Of a stretch of 64,000 bases of DNA, positions 19,850-30,100 are shown piece after piece; position 1 is the stretch's first letter; every line of letters begins with the position of its first letter. The stretch is from positions 1-64,000 of the forward strand of contig NZ_CP041235.1 in the NCBI RefSeq assembly GCF_014905115.1. Direction: 5' to 3'. The notes beneath the pieces were generated by a model that made no database searches, had not been told where the DNA came from, and was given only the letters and a program-made list of their open reading frames with translations. This DNA is from Sulfurimonas sediminis (lineage in GTDB: Bacteria; Campylobacterota; Campylobacteria; Campylobacterales; Sulfurimonadaceae). Position numbers and translations under genes: made by a program.

Positions 19850-20917
19850 TTGAAACCATACGAGCGATTTTATAAAATAGAAAAAGATTTTCGCAATCCT
19901 TATGCCCGTGATCGGGACAGAATTATTCACTCCGGGTCATTTAGAAAACTTGAGTACAAAACACAGGTTTTTCTAAACCATGAGGGTGATTTTTTTCGTA
20001 CACGTTTAACACACTCTATAGAAGTATCTCAGATTGCACGCTCGATAGCATCACAGCTTGAACTGAATGAATCACTGGCCGAAGCAATTGCTCTTGCGCA
20101 TGATCTCGGGCATACACCTTTTGGACATGTAGGCGGAGATACTCTGGATGAATGCTTGAAAGCTGACGGATTTTCCAACGGATTTGAGCACAATTTCCAA
20201 TCATTTCGGGTTGTGACCAAACTTGAAAAACGGTATAAAAATTTTGACGGACTCAATCTTACTTTTGCAACACTTGAAGGAATTTTGAAGCACTCTTATC
20301 CCTACAAAAAACCCTTTCTCCCAGAAATAATAGACAAACAGTTTGATTTAAACAAGCATCCTACTTACGAGGCTATGGTTGTAGACCGTGCCGATGAAAT
20401 TGCGTATATGAGCCATGACATAGATGACGGGGTGAACTCCGGACTGCTTACTTTTGAGGATCTCAAAGAGAGCGAACTTGCCTGTGAAATTCTTGAAAAG
20501 GTTGCGTTGGAAGGTGTAGGAGAAGAGAATGATGAAATGTTCCGCTACAGATTCAGTTCACATCTCATAAACCATCTGGTCTATTCCCTCCTTGAATACT
20601 CAAAGCAAAAAGTTGCGCATTGTGAAGAAACGCCTATAGGTTTTGAAAAAGAGCTTGAAACAAAAATAAAAAAACTCAAAAAGCTTCTATTTGTCAAGAT
20701 GTATCAGCATAAAAATATAGTTCGAAAAATGTATGCCGGAAAACAGGCTGTCAAAGGACTCTATAAAGGTCTGATGGAAGAAGAAAAAATGCTTCCGCAG
20801 TTTTATTACAAGCAGTTGGATGTGCGAAGCAAACACAGGGTTATTGCAGATTATATTGCAAGCATGAGCGACAGGTATGCACTCAATTTTCATAATGAAA
20901 TGTATGGAAATATTTAA
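19850..20917 (+). CDS. dgt: Deoxyguanosinetriphosphate triphosphohydrolase-like protein
   Basis: HD-domain dNTP triphosphohydrolase of 355 aa that splits dGTP or other dNTPs into nucleoside and triphosphate. HD residues: H55 in RTRLTHS, H84/D85 in AHDLGH and a later Asp in VVDRADEIAYMSHDIDD. The proposed start is TTG at 19850 with only a weak AAAGAAA site, so translation may be coupled to the preceding gene. Substrate choice is not certain. Confidence 0.88.
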   Translation: MKPYERFYKIEKDFRNPYARDRDRIIHSGSFRKLEYKTQVFLNHEGDFFRTRLTHSIEVSQIARSIASQLELNESLAEAIALAHDLGHTPFGHVGGDTLDECLKADGFSNGFEHNFQSFRVVTKLEKRYKNFDGLNLTFATLEGILKHSYPYKKPFLPEIIDKQFDLNKHPTYEAMVVDRADEIAYMSHDIDDGVNSGLLTFEDLKESELACEILEKVALEGVGEENDEMFRYRFSSHLINHLVYSLLEYSKQKVAHCEETPIGFEKELETKIKKLKKLLFVKMYQHKNIVRKMYAGKQAVKGLYKGLMEEEKMLPQFYYKQLDVRSKHRVIADYIASMSDRYALNFHNEMYGNI

Positions 20918-20925
20918 AGTATCTC

Positions 20926-22059
20926 TTATATATGAGATACTTTTGTTACAAGCTCATGGACAGATTTTTCAATCGTTTCGGCTTTTTCTTTCATAGTTTG
21001 GATTGCTGATTTTGTAATACTCATTGTTTGCTGCTGTTCTTGTGTCAGGTTTTTTGATTCATAGGCTTCATTTTTTATAATTTTAGAATTTTCTGTATCA
21101 TCCAGGCTTTTTTGATGGGTATCTGCTACTTCATCTCTGGCTTGGGCTAAGCCTTCTTGCAGTTGTTTTGATATGTCGACAAGTTCCAATGTATATTGTG
21201 CATTTTTTTCTACATTATTACTTGAATCCAAAATGCTTTGTACAATGACATTGACACTTGCATTTATTTCTGTGAGTGATTTTTGAGTACTTTCTGCAAG
21301 TTTTCTTACTTCATCGGCGACAACAGCAAATCCACGCCCATGTTCACCCGCTCGGGCTGCTTCGATAGCGGCATTGAGAGCCAAAAGATTTGTTTTATCT
21401 GATATGTCCGAAATAATCGTGAGTATATTTTTAATATCTTCTGCATTTTCTGTGAGTGATTTCAGATTTTCATTCACAAGCATTTCTCCTTCATGTGTTT
21501 GGATAATTTGGTTTTCAAGTGTAGACATTTGTATAACAGATTCGTTTATTTTTACAGCTACCTTGTCCAAACTTTCTAAAACTTCTTGAGAAAATTCTAA
21601 ATTACTGTCTGATTCCACTGTAATGATATCAAGCCTATCTAAAACTTTTTTACCAAGATTCTCAGAGTCGAGAAAATCTTTTTCAACTAGAGAAATGTTT
21701 GTCTTTAAATAGTTGAGTTCTTTATCGAGTTCCTGTGATGAAGAGGCTAAATGTTTTGTTTCATAGACTTTTGCAGTAAATATGTTTATAAGTTCAATCA
21801 TCTCTTTATACTCTTTTGAGTATTTTAATTGCATAGTGATAGGTTCGTCAACTTTAAAATTAGAGAGGGAATGAATAATTTTTTTAGCAACATCAACACC
21901 GTTTATTTTTTCGTCTAAATCATGTATCAAAATAACAAAAGCAATAACTACCTGTATAATTTGAGAAAGAATATTATCGGTAAAAACAAAAGTATTTACA
22001 AGAAGCAGAACAATACCAACCCAGTGGACAAGTCTCATGCGAAGGAAAAGTGATGTCAT
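20926..22059 (-). CDS. Methyl-accepting chemotaxis protein without a periplasmic sensor
   Basis: A 377-aa chemoreceptor. Two adjacent N-terminal hydrophobic helices (about 10-45) anchor it with almost no periplasmic loop. The conserved signalling hairpin is [21 protein letters not shown]. Without an external ligand domain it probably senses an internal or membrane signal such as energy state; that is inference. It converges on dgt. Confidence 0.9.
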   Translation of the reverse strand: MTSLFLRMRLVHWVGIVLLLVNTFVFTDNILSQIIQVVIAFVILIHDLDEKINGVDVAKKIIHSLSNFKVDEPITMQLKYSKEYKEMIELINIFTAKVYETKHLASSSQELDKELNYLKTNISLVEKDFLDSENLGKKVLDRLDIITVESDSNLEFSQEVLESLDKVAVKINESVIQMSTLENQIIQTHEGEMLVNENLKSLTENAEDIKNILTIISDISDKTNLLALNAAIEAARAGEHGRGFAVVADEVRKLAESTQKSLTEINASVNVIVQSILDSSNNVEKNAQYTLELVDISKQLQEGLAQARDEVADTHQKSLDDTENSKIIKNEAYESKNLTQEQQQTMSITKSAIQTMKEKAETIEKSVHELVTKVSHI

Positions 22060-22159
22060 AGCAGTACCTTAATGTAGGATAATACAATTATTATAGCATT
22101 GAAAATCAGTTTTTCTTATAAATTAGGGGGGGATTTTTATGAATTAAAAGTTGAAATGT

Positions 22160-22184
22160 AACGTTCTCCCGAAGGAGAAGCGTT
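22160..22184 (-). terminator. Probable rpsU terminator hairpin
   Basis: Stem TTCTCC/GGAGAA with a TTCG loop, extended by AACG/CGTT with one bulged base, overlapping the rpsU stop region. The T-tract after it is poor, so strength is uncertain. Confidence 0.55.
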
Positions 22185-22396
22185 TACAGGCGTGATTCGT
22201 AACGTCTCATCATATAAAGACGTTTAAGCATTTTCTTACGAGAAGCAATTTTGAACTTTTTACGTTTTTCAGTCTCTGTTTCATGGAAACGGCGAGCACG
22301 AGCTTCTGTAACGATTAAGTTACGGTCAACTTGTTTTTTGAAACGTCTGTAAGCAGCATCAAAGTTGTCATCTGGACGTAGTACAATACCAGGCAT
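22184..22396 (-). CDS. rpsU: 30S ribosomal protein S21
   Basis: A 70-aa basic protein starting [21 protein letters not shown] and rich in Arg/Lys, the typical bS21 sequence. It helps 30S subunits bind mRNA. Single gene with its own promoter at 22434-22442. Confidence 0.95.
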   Translation of the reverse strand: MPGIVLRPDDNFDAAYRRFKKQVDRNLIVTEARARRFHETETEKRKKFKIASRKKMLKRLYMMRRYESRL

Positions 22397-22433
22397 ATCA
22401 CATCACCCACTTTCTGTTTAAATTTGAAAGGGA

Positions 22434-22442
22434 ATTATAGCA
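22434..22442 (-). promoter_or_regulatory. Extended -10 promoter of rpsU
   Basis: Minus-strand TGCTATAAT, a perfect extended -10, gives a predicted start near 22427 and a leader of about 30 bases. Confidence 0.7.
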
Positions 22443-22478
22443 TAATAAATTTTTCTTTCAAAGTCGATATTGTTTTTT

Positions 22479-22781
22479 CTATCGTGTGGCACATGAAATA
22501 ATTTTTGGTAAATTTGCTATGTCTTCCTGTATTGTGTCTAAAAAGCAGTACAGAATTTTATTTTTACCAAGAGAATAAATAATCCACTTGCCGCTTTGTT
22601 TTGTTTGTACAAGTTGGGCTTCACGCATCTGTTTTAAATGGCGTGAAACCAATGGCTGTGAGAGCTCTAATGTGTCACAGATTTCACATACACAGAGCTC
22701 TTTTTCTCTGTAAAGCAATGCTATGATTTTTACTCTGTTACTGTCTGATAATATTTTTGCAAGCTGAACTAATTTTTCCAT
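22479..22781 (-). CDS. ArsR-family metal-sensing repressor
   Basis: A 100-aa winged-helix protein. The alpha-3 metal-site motif ELCVCEIC provides C30, C32 and C35, and the recognition helix is LSQPLVSRHLKQM. ArsR/SmtB proteins leave DNA when they bind As(III) or metals such as Cd, Zn or Cu. It is divergent from the cytochrome and permease genes, with a palindrome between them (22805-22824), so it probably controls this island and itself. The metal is not certain. Confidence 0.9.
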   Translation of the reverse strand: MEKLVQLAKILSDSNRVKIIALLYREKELCVCEICDTLELSQPLVSRHLKQMREAQLVQTKQSGKWIIYSLGKNKILYCFLDTIQEDIANLPKIISCATR

Positions 22782-22804
22782 CTAATCTCTTTCGAAGTTT
22801 TATT

Positions 22805-22824
22805 ATATAACAATATCGTTATAT
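22805..22824. promoter_or_regulatory. Likely ArsR operator
   Basis: A 20-base near-palindrome, ATATAAC-N6-GTTATAT, with one mismatched pair in the centre, in the 72-base gap between the divergent arsR and cytochrome genes. ArsR operators are AT-rich interrupted palindromes at such positions. Confidence 0.55.
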
Positions 22825-22853
22825 GAATTATATCATAAAAAGGAATATTGGTT

Positions 22854-23405
22854 ATGAAAAAATTATTATTAGTTTTAATTTTAGGATTTGTCTCTTTTGG
22901 AGCAGATTCTGGAGAAGATATTTACAAAGCAAAATGTGCCTCATGTCACGCTATGAAAGGGATGATGGATCAGACACAGATGCAGGCAATGCGTCAAAAA
23001 ATGCAAAATGCCACACAGGAAGAAAAAATGGCAATGCGTGAAAAAATGATGCTCAAAATGCAAAAAAGCAAAATGAAAGCACCGCCGATGCCGATGGTAT
23101 CAAAACGTTTGAAAATGATGCTTAAAACCCGTGAAGATTTTATTGCTTTTGTAGCAGATTATATACAAAACCCTTCAATAAAGAAAGGTTTCTGTATGCC
23201 GATGGCATATAAACGCTTTGGCACAATGCCTCCGATAGGAAAAACGCTAAGCAAAGAAGAGAGAACGGTTGTTGCTTCCTGGCTGTATGACAATTTTAAA
23301 GAGTCATGGGGAAAATCCATGGGCGGTAAAATGTGTGAGATGAAAAACAAAAATATGAAATGCGGCGCAGGAAAATGCGGTGCCGTAAAAATCCAAACAC
23401 ACTAG
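22854..23405 (+). CDS. Met-rich periplasmic cytochrome c
   Basis: A 183-aa exported protein with a signal peptide ending near VSFGA and one heme site, CASCH (C28, C31, H32). Residues about 35-80 are extremely rich in Met and Lys. A second half with KGFCMPMAYKRFGTMPP resembles the distal-ligand region of small class I cytochromes. The C-terminal tail reads MKCGAGKCGAV. The ATG at 22854 is preferred over TTG at 22848 because AAAAGGA ends 9 bases upstream. Five bases separate it from the permease gene, so it probably works with metal export. A copper-binding role is inferred. Confidence 0.85.
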   Translation: MKKLLLVLILGFVSFGADSGEDIYKAKCASCHAMKGMMDQTQMQAMRQKMQNATQEEKMAMREKMMLKMQKSKMKAPPMPMVSKRLKMMLKTREDFIAFVADYIQNPSIKKGFCMPMAYKRFGTMPPIGKTLSKEERTVVASWLYDNFKESWGKSMGGKMCEMKNKNMKCGAGKCGAVKIQTH

Positions 23406-23409
23406 GTTT

Positions 23410-24540
23410 ATGATGGAAACTATTATGCTTTTTTTCTCTGCTTTGGTTGATTTAAGCAACGCCATGGCCCCTTATATTTTGTTTGGACTTGTTTTTGCCG
23501 GATTTTTGCATGAGCTTGTTCCTGAGAGTATTGTAAAAAACCATCTTGGAAAAGATTCTGTTATGTCGGTGATCAAAGCGACAGTTTTCGGTATTCCTCT
23601 TCCTGTATGTTCTTGCGGGGTGATTCCTTTGGCAACGGGTATCAAAAAAAGCGGTGCAAGTAACGGTGCCACACTCTCTTTTTTGATCTCTACACCGATT
23701 ACAGGGGTTGATTCCATACTTGCGACTTATGGAATGTTTGGCTGGGTTTTTACCATATACAGGGTAGTAACTTCGATGATTATTTCGGTCATTGCCGGAA
23801 TTTTATCCAATTTTTACCCTGAAGAGGAGAGCAAAAAAGAGCAAAAATCTGCAGCGGTATTTAGTATGAAGGCTCCGACAAACCAGCCTTCTGTAATGAC
23901 TTTTTCAGCAGTAAAAACATCTGATGATGCAAGCTGTTGCAGCACGCAGACAAGCAGTGGCGAGAAAAAAAACAATATTGTCAAAAATGCCTTCACATAT
24001 GCTTTTGGAACACTTTTAAAAGACATTGCGTCGCCATTGCTCATAGGTCTGCTTCTGGGTGCTTTAATAACTGTGGCGGTTCCTGACAATCTGAGTGAAA
24101 TACTGATAAAATACAACTGGCTTTCGTACATCATAGTGATAGCCATCGCCGTGCCTATGTATGTATGTGCAACCGCTTCTTTGCCAATTGCCGCAGGTTT
24201 GATGTTGGCCGGTGTGAGTCCCGGGGCGGCCTTTGTTTTTTTAAGCGCGGGTCCTGCGACAAATACGGTCACTATAGGTGTTGTAAAAAAGATGTTAGGA
24301 ACAAGAACTCTTTATATTTATCTCGGGACCATCATAGCCGGTTCCCTTCTTTTCGGACTGGGACTTGACTATCTTTTTCGTGATGTCAATGTCAAAGAAC
24401 TTGTGCATATGGATGAAGATGCCGGTTTGGCAGCATGGATCGCAAGTCTTGTTCTTTGGGGATTTGTGCTGTATTATGTAATAAAACCATATTTTTTCAA
24501 GGATAAAGAGTGTAATGACGGCAGTTGTTGCAGTGCTTAG
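23410..24540 (+). CDS. SO_0444-family heavy-metal permease (DUF318/ArsP-like)
   Basis: A 376-aa membrane protein with two clusters of helices separated by a Cys-containing cytoplasmic loop. Motifs: FGIPLPVCSCGVIPLA near 60-75 and a repeat-like second half with VPMYVCATASLPIAAGL. The loop has DDASCCS and the C-terminus ends CNDGSCCSA. This matches permeases annotated as Cu/Zn efflux transporters of the SO_0444 type; ArsP organo-arsenic permeases are related. Substrate is inferred from its position in the island under arsR control. Confidence 0.85.
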   Translation: MMETIMLFFSALVDLSNAMAPYILFGLVFAGFLHELVPESIVKNHLGKDSVMSVIKATVFGIPLPVCSCGVIPLATGIKKSGASNGATLSFLISTPITGVDSILATYGMFGWVFTIYRVVTSMIISVIAGILSNFYPEEESKKEQKSAAVFSMKAPTNQPSVMTFSAVKTSDDASCCSTQTSSGEKKNNIVKNAFTYAFGTLLKDIASPLLIGLLLGALITVAVPDNLSEILIKYNWLSYIIVIAIAVPMYVCATASLPIAAGLMLAGVSPGAAFVFLSAGPATNTVTIGVVKKMLGTRTLYIYLGTIIAGSLLFGLGLDYLFRDVNVKELVHMDEDAGLAAWIASLVLWGFVLYYVIKPYFFKDKECNDGSCCSA

Positions 24541-24554
24541 GGTATAATAGGATT

Positions 24555-24866
24555 ATGAAAAAGAGACTGCTTACATTTGTTTTATTGTTGTCAATGAGTT
24601 TTAACATACTCCATGCGTATGTAATAGAGGTTCTTGACACAGACCCGTGTCAGGTGAGTGAGTATGTCCATGAATTTAGCAACAACAGTGAGACAGCGGA
24701 CAACTGTATTTGTCAGTTGCACCACTGTTTTCACATCGCTTTTATTCTTCCTGAAATTAATATCCCTTTTATGCGTGAAAATTTTTCTCAAAAACCCTAT
24801 TCACATATCAAAATATATGAGTTTAATTCTTATGATAATTTTTTAAAACCTCCTATCTGCGCATAG
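24555..24866 (+). CDS. Small exported protein with a Cys/His motif
   Basis: A 103-aa protein with an N-terminal signal peptide (KKRLLTFVLLLSMSFNILHA) and a cluster CICQLHHCFH near residues 52-61 that could bind metal. The start at 24555 is preferred over 24525: it follows ATAGGA and makes the signal peptide N-terminal. It sits between the permease and the RND efflux operon. Family not recognised; a periplasmic metal-binding role is inferred only from motif and place. Confidence 0.65.
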   Translation: MKKRLLTFVLLLSMSFNILHAYVIEVLDTDPCQVSEYVHEFSNNSETADNCICQLHHCFHIAFILPEINIPFMRENFSQKPYSHIKIYEFNSYDNFLKPPICA

Positions 24867-24911
24867 TTTCCAACCTATATTTATAAATTAATAACGAACA
24901 AAAGGATAACT

Positions 24912-26093
24912 ATGTTTAAAAAAAGCATACTTGCAATACTTGGATTGTGTGCAGTTGTATCTGCACAGAATTTTGATACATTTTTACATGAGGCTTTGCA
25001 GGCATCACCCTATCTCAAAGCAAATGCTTTGGAGATTGAGCGTGCTGATGTGCAGTCAAGTCTGATACAGAGATATAAAAACCCGAAACTCTCACTTGAG
25101 GCGTCAAAATTTACTCCCGACCTGGGAAAAAGTGAAGCAGGTTACAGGGTTGCACTGATGCAGCCTGTACGTCTGTGGGGTGTTGGCGATGACAAAACAG
25201 ATTTGGCAGCAGCAACACAGGAAGAGGCAAAAGGACTCGTAACGCTTCAGCATGCAGAATTTGTGAAAGTTCTCTCTCTGCTTTATATTGATTATATGAC
25301 ACAATCAGCATTGCTGGAATTAGCACGAGAGGAGTTTTTAATCTCAAAAAATATTGCCAATATTTCAAGAGAGAGATATGAAGCGGGAACCATCGCAAAA
25401 GTAAAATATCTTCGTGCAAAAGTGGATTTGACAGGCAGTAAAAATCTGCTAAATGAGAAAAAAGCTATGCGGCTTGCAAGCTATTATAAACTTTTGGCAT
25501 TTGCTGGTTTGCAAAATGAGAAAGAACTCGATGAAAATTATGTTTTTAAGCTTTCAGACAAAATGCAGACAGAACTGCAAAATAATTCGGCAGAGTTGCA
25601 TTATCTTCAAACACAGCAAAACAGGGCAAAAGCAAAAGCAAAATTAAATGCAAATAAAATAGAGTGGATGAATCTGTATGCAGCCTATGAGGCTGAACCG
25701 GACCAAAGCATTGCCAGAGTCGGCATGAATATTCCTCTTGCTCTTTTTAATACAAAAAAAGAAGAAAGAAAAATTGCTTCACTGCAGGCTAAACAGAGTG
25801 AATTTTTACTGCAAAACCAAAAAACAGCGTTCTCTTTTACTCTTGAGCGTCTAACAAAAGAGTTGGCAATTTTAGGCGCTGTCGTAAATTCTACACAAGA
25901 TCTTTACAATGCGCAAAAAGAGCTGTTAAAAATGTATGAAGATGGGTACAAAATAGCAAACATCAACCTTTTGGAGTTGCAAAATATCAAAAACCAGATG
26001 ATACAGACAAAAGAAAAAAAGATAATGCTTGAAAATAAAATAAACAAAAATATAGTTATATATAACTATGAAGTAGGAGAATACAATGAATAA
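24912..26093 (+). CDS. TolC-family outer-membrane channel of a metal efflux pump
   Basis: A 393-aa outer-membrane efflux protein with a signal peptide (cleavage near VVSAQ) and long coiled-coil hairpins typical of CusC/CzcC proteins. First gene of a three-gene RND operon: it overlaps the adaptor gene by 8 bases. The pump type is inferred from the inner-membrane partner. Confidence 0.88.
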   Translation: MFKKSILAILGLCAVVSAQNFDTFLHEALQASPYLKANALEIERADVQSSLIQRYKNPKLSLEASKFTPDLGKSEAGYRVALMQPVRLWGVGDDKTDLAAATQEEAKGLVTLQHAEFVKVLSLLYIDYMTQSALLELAREEFLISKNIANISRERYEAGTIAKVKYLRAKVDLTGSKNLLNEKKAMRLASYYKLLAFAGLQNEKELDENYVFKLSDKMQTELQNNSAELHYLQTQQNRAKAKAKLNANKIEWMNLYAAYEAEPDQSIARVGMNIPLALFNTKKEERKIASLQAKQSEFLLQNQKTAFSFTLERLTKELAILGAVVNSTQDLYNAQKELLKMYEDGYKIANINLLELQNIKNQMIQTKEKKIMLENKINKNIVIYNYEVGEYNE

Positions 26094-27144
26094 AATATTA
26101 CTGTCACTGTTATTTGGGTTTGGATCACTTGTCCTGGCAGTTGAAGTTCCGCTGGCACAGACACAAATGCACAGTTTTAAGAAATCGGTAGCACTCAATG
26201 CCAAGATAATACAGCTTTCAAATGCGCAGCAGTCTATTACTTCGTTAGTGGGCGGACATTTGGAAAAGTACTTTGTAAAACCCGCACAGGATGTAAAAAA
26301 AGGCGATAAAATTGCTCTTATCAGGTCTATTGATGTGTCAAAAATGAGTGCGGATTATATTGCACTGAAAAAACAGTACAAGGCGGTACAAAAAAATTAT
26401 GAGGCGGTTGAGAAACTTTATAAAAAAGGGATGACATCCATGCAGAATCTCAATGCACAGGCCATTAAGAGAAGCAAAATTGCGGCAAATCTTACAGCTT
26501 TGCAATCGCAGCTCAAAACATTGAATATAGATGTCAAAAATCTAAAAAAAGCAACTGCTGATTTTATTTTGTATGCGCATAGCTGCGGACGTGTTTCGGC
26601 TCTTTTAAAACCATTGCACTCTTCTGTGTCCTCAAATGAACCGATTGTTTCCATAGTTAAGAATCAGGCATATTATGTCAAGTCTTATTTGCCTCTTGAA
26701 TATGCAACCAAGGCACGCATTGGAGATAAAATAGTCGTGAATTATGCAGATAAAGAGATTATTACGCATGCTACACAAATTATGCCCAAGGTAGATGAAA
26801 CAACGCAAAGAGTTGTGGTTCTCTCAAGTGTGGATCAAAAAGTGGATGATCTGTTTATTGATGTATATGTAAAAGCAACCATATATTTCAGTGATGCAAA
26901 AAGTTATGTTGCTGTGAAAAAATCAGCACTCTCTTTTTTTAACAACGAATGGGTGGTATTTGTTCCAAACAAAGAAGCAAAAGAGGAGTCTTTGGCATAT
27001 CTGCCGCGGGTCGTTGTAATAGTTGCACAGGATGATGAATATGTCGGTATAAAGGGCTTGGAGCTTGGAGAAGAATATGTAAGCGGTGAGAGTTACTATG
27101 TAAAATCGGCGCTGCTCAAATCATCTCTTGGCGACGGGGATTAG
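26086..27144 (+). CDS. RND efflux periplasmic adaptor (membrane fusion protein)
   Basis: A 352-aa secreted adaptor with signal peptide, a lipoyl-like half motif around GGHLEKYFVKPAQDVKKGD, a coiled-coil hairpin (about 95-155) and beta-barrel domains. It links the inner pump to the outer-membrane channel. It overlaps the preceding gene and ends 8 bases before the pump gene. Confidence 0.88.
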   Translation: MNKILLSLLFGFGSLVLAVEVPLAQTQMHSFKKSVALNAKIIQLSNAQQSITSLVGGHLEKYFVKPAQDVKKGDKIALIRSIDVSKMSADYIALKKQYKAVQKNYEAVEKLYKKGMTSMQNLNAQAIKRSKIAANLTALQSQLKTLNIDVKNLKKATADFILYAHSCGRVSALLKPLHSSVSSNEPIVSIVKNQAYYVKSYLPLEYATKARIGDKIVVNYADKEIITHATQIMPKVDETTQRVVVLSSVDQKVDDLFIDVYVKATIYFSDAKSYVAVKKSALSFFNNEWVVFVPNKEAKEESLAYLPRVVVIVAQDDEYVGIKGLELGEEYVSGESYYVKSALLKSSLGDGD

Positions 27145-27152
27145 GGGTTGGC

Positions 27153-30100
27153 ATGTTAGATAAACTTATAGAGCTTTCGCTCAAATACAAAATTTTAGTG
27201 CTTGTTTTTTTCCTTGGAATTATCGCTTTTGGTTACAAGGCATACCGGGATATTCCCATTGATGCCTTTCCTGATATTACGCCGAAGCAGGTTGTTATTT
27301 ATACGGAAAGTCCGGGAAATTCTGCCGAAGATATAGAAAAGCTCATCACCTATCCCATAGAGTCAGTTGTCTCGGGGATGGCAGGGGTGAAGCTTATTAT
27401 GTCAAACTCCATTTTTGGACTCTCCTATGTTTCAGTCTTTTTTGAAGACGATATGGACATCTATTTTTTACGCCAACTCGTTTCTGAACGCCTTGGCAAT
27501 GTAGATATTCCAAAAGGATGGGGGAAGCCTGTTTTGGGACCAAATACAACAGGTTTGGGGCAGGTTTTTTGGTATCAGGTAGAAGATACAACAGGAAAGT
27601 ACTCCCTGCAGGAACTCAAAGAGATGCAAAAGTATATTGTGACTCCTCTTTTTAAAAGTGTCAGCGGTGTTGAAGAGGTCATCGGCTGGGGCGGTTATGA
27701 GAAACAGTATAATGTTGTCATAGATACAAAAAAACTTCAGGATTTCGGTATTACCTATGATGATATTGTCAAAGCCCTGCAAAAGTCAAATCAGGCGGCA
27801 GGCGGACAGTATCTGGAGTTTAACCGCGAGCAGTATCTTATTCGCGGAGCAGGGCTGTACAAAACGCTTGACGACATCAGAAACAGTGTGATTAAACCGA
27901 GTCAGGGACAGGCTGTTACCATAGGTGATGTTGCCAGTGTTGTACCGGGTGTGAGTCCACGGTTTGGCGCAGTAACGATTGACGGAAAAGAAGCTGTTAT
28001 GGGCATGGTGCTCCAACGGACAGCCACCAATGCGGCAAAAGTGGTGCAACGCTTAAAAGAAAAGATCAAGACAGTCAACAGTGCTTTGCCGGAAGGTGTG
28101 AAAATTACCACTTTATATGACAGAACAGATATAACGCATAAAGCGGTAAATACGATGACCTCAGCACTTTTAAGCGGTGTAGTTTTGGTTGCCATAGTAC
28201 TGTTTTTATTTTTATTTGAACTGCGCAGTGCTTTTATTGTTATACTCTCTTTGCCCTTATCTTTATTGACTGCATTTTTGTTGATGGATTATTATAATCT
28301 CTCAGCAAATCTTATGAGTCTGAGTGGTCTGGCAATTGCTGTGGGAATGATAGTTGACGGGACCATTGTAATTGTAGAGAACAGTTTTAGAAAACTGCAC
28401 GACAATCCTTATGAGCCAAAGTTGCAAATAGTCAGCGAAGCAGCAAAAGAGGTGGCAACTCCGGTGACTTTTGCAGTACTTATTATTGCAGCGGTTTTTA
28501 TTCCTCTGCTCTCACTTGACGGTTTAGCCGGAAAACTCTATACGCCGATGGCACTCAATATTGTGTTTGTTATGCTCGGTTCACTGCTTGTAGCACTTAT
28601 ACTGGTTCCGGTACTTATCTTGATGTTTTTAAAACCGACGAACTCTCCTGAAAATATTGTTATGAGAGGTATCAAAAAAGTCTATACGCCTGTACTTCTG
28701 TTTGCGTTGGAAAATGCAAAAAAGATTTTGGCAATTGTCAGTATTGTGTTTATTGTTCTTGTCTATATGCTTTCTCAGCAGGGACGGGAATTTTTGCCAA
28801 CACTCAATGAAGAGTCGATTATGTACAGGGTTATAGCAATTCCCGGCACGGCACTTACACAGTCTATAGAGGTTTCTGAGGATATAGAAAAGTATATACG
28901 AAAACATTATGCCAAAGATGTAAAGTCAGTGCTTACAATGATAGGCCGAAGCGAAAAAGGAGAAACGGCACAGGCAAATTATATGGAAGTGCTTTTGACG
29001 CTCAAACCCAACATTGAAGATTTGCCTGCTTTGACGAAAAAGATGAGTGAAGATTTAGGGCATCATTTCAATTTTGTGCAGTTTATTCCTACACAGCCGA
29101 TTGCAATGCGTATAGAAGAGTTGCTTGAGGGTGTAAAAGCAGAACTTGCTATAAAAATTTACGGAGAGAATCAAAAAGAACTCGATAGAATTGCCAAAGA
29201 TATTCAAAATTCCATTAAAGATGTGGACGGGCTTGAGCGGATGGAAGTGGAATCCCAACTCGGACAGGCACAGATTAAGATTACACCGGATTATCTTTCT
29301 CTTGCGAGGTATGGTATCAGTGTGGAAGATGTGATGCAGGTTATTCGCAACGGTATAGGAGAAGAAGGTATCACTCAAAAGATTGAAGGCATTAAAAGGT
29401 TTTCAATTGTTGCCAAAATAAAGGGTGCAAAAGAAGATATTGTCTCCATTGAAAATGTAACACTCCGCTCAAGAAACGGAAATATAGTACGATTGAAAGA
29501 TGTGTGCGATATAAAAATAGTACAGGGTGCTTCTTTTATCAAAAGGGAGAATCTGAGTCGTTATATGGTTGTGTCAATGGATGTGGAAGGGCGTGATACA
29601 GCCTCTTTTGTAGCAGAAGCGGACAAACTCATAAAAGAGAAAGTGAAAATGCCTGCAGGATATTATATAGGCTGGGCAGGAGACTTTAAAAATATGCAAG
29701 AAGCAACGAAAAAGCTCATTATTATTATTCCGATAACACTTCTTTTGGTTATTTTACTGCTTTATATGGCATTTAATTCTTTGAAAAAGTCGATGATTAT
29801 TCTTCTAAATGTTCCTTTTGGCTTTATCGGTGGTATTATTGCTCTGCTTATCGGCGGTATATATCTCTCGGTTTCGGCTATAGTCGGCTTTTTGGCTATT
29901 TTTGCCATTGCGATACTCAACGGTATTGTGTTGGTGAGTTTCATAGATGAACTGCGGGCTAAATATCCTGATGTAGATTTGAAGATACTTTTAAAAGATG
30001 CGACACTGTTGCGCCTGCGCCCTGTTCTTATGACAGCTTTTACAACATTGTTTGGAATTTTACCGCTTCTTTATGCGACAGGTGTGGGGAGTGAAATACA

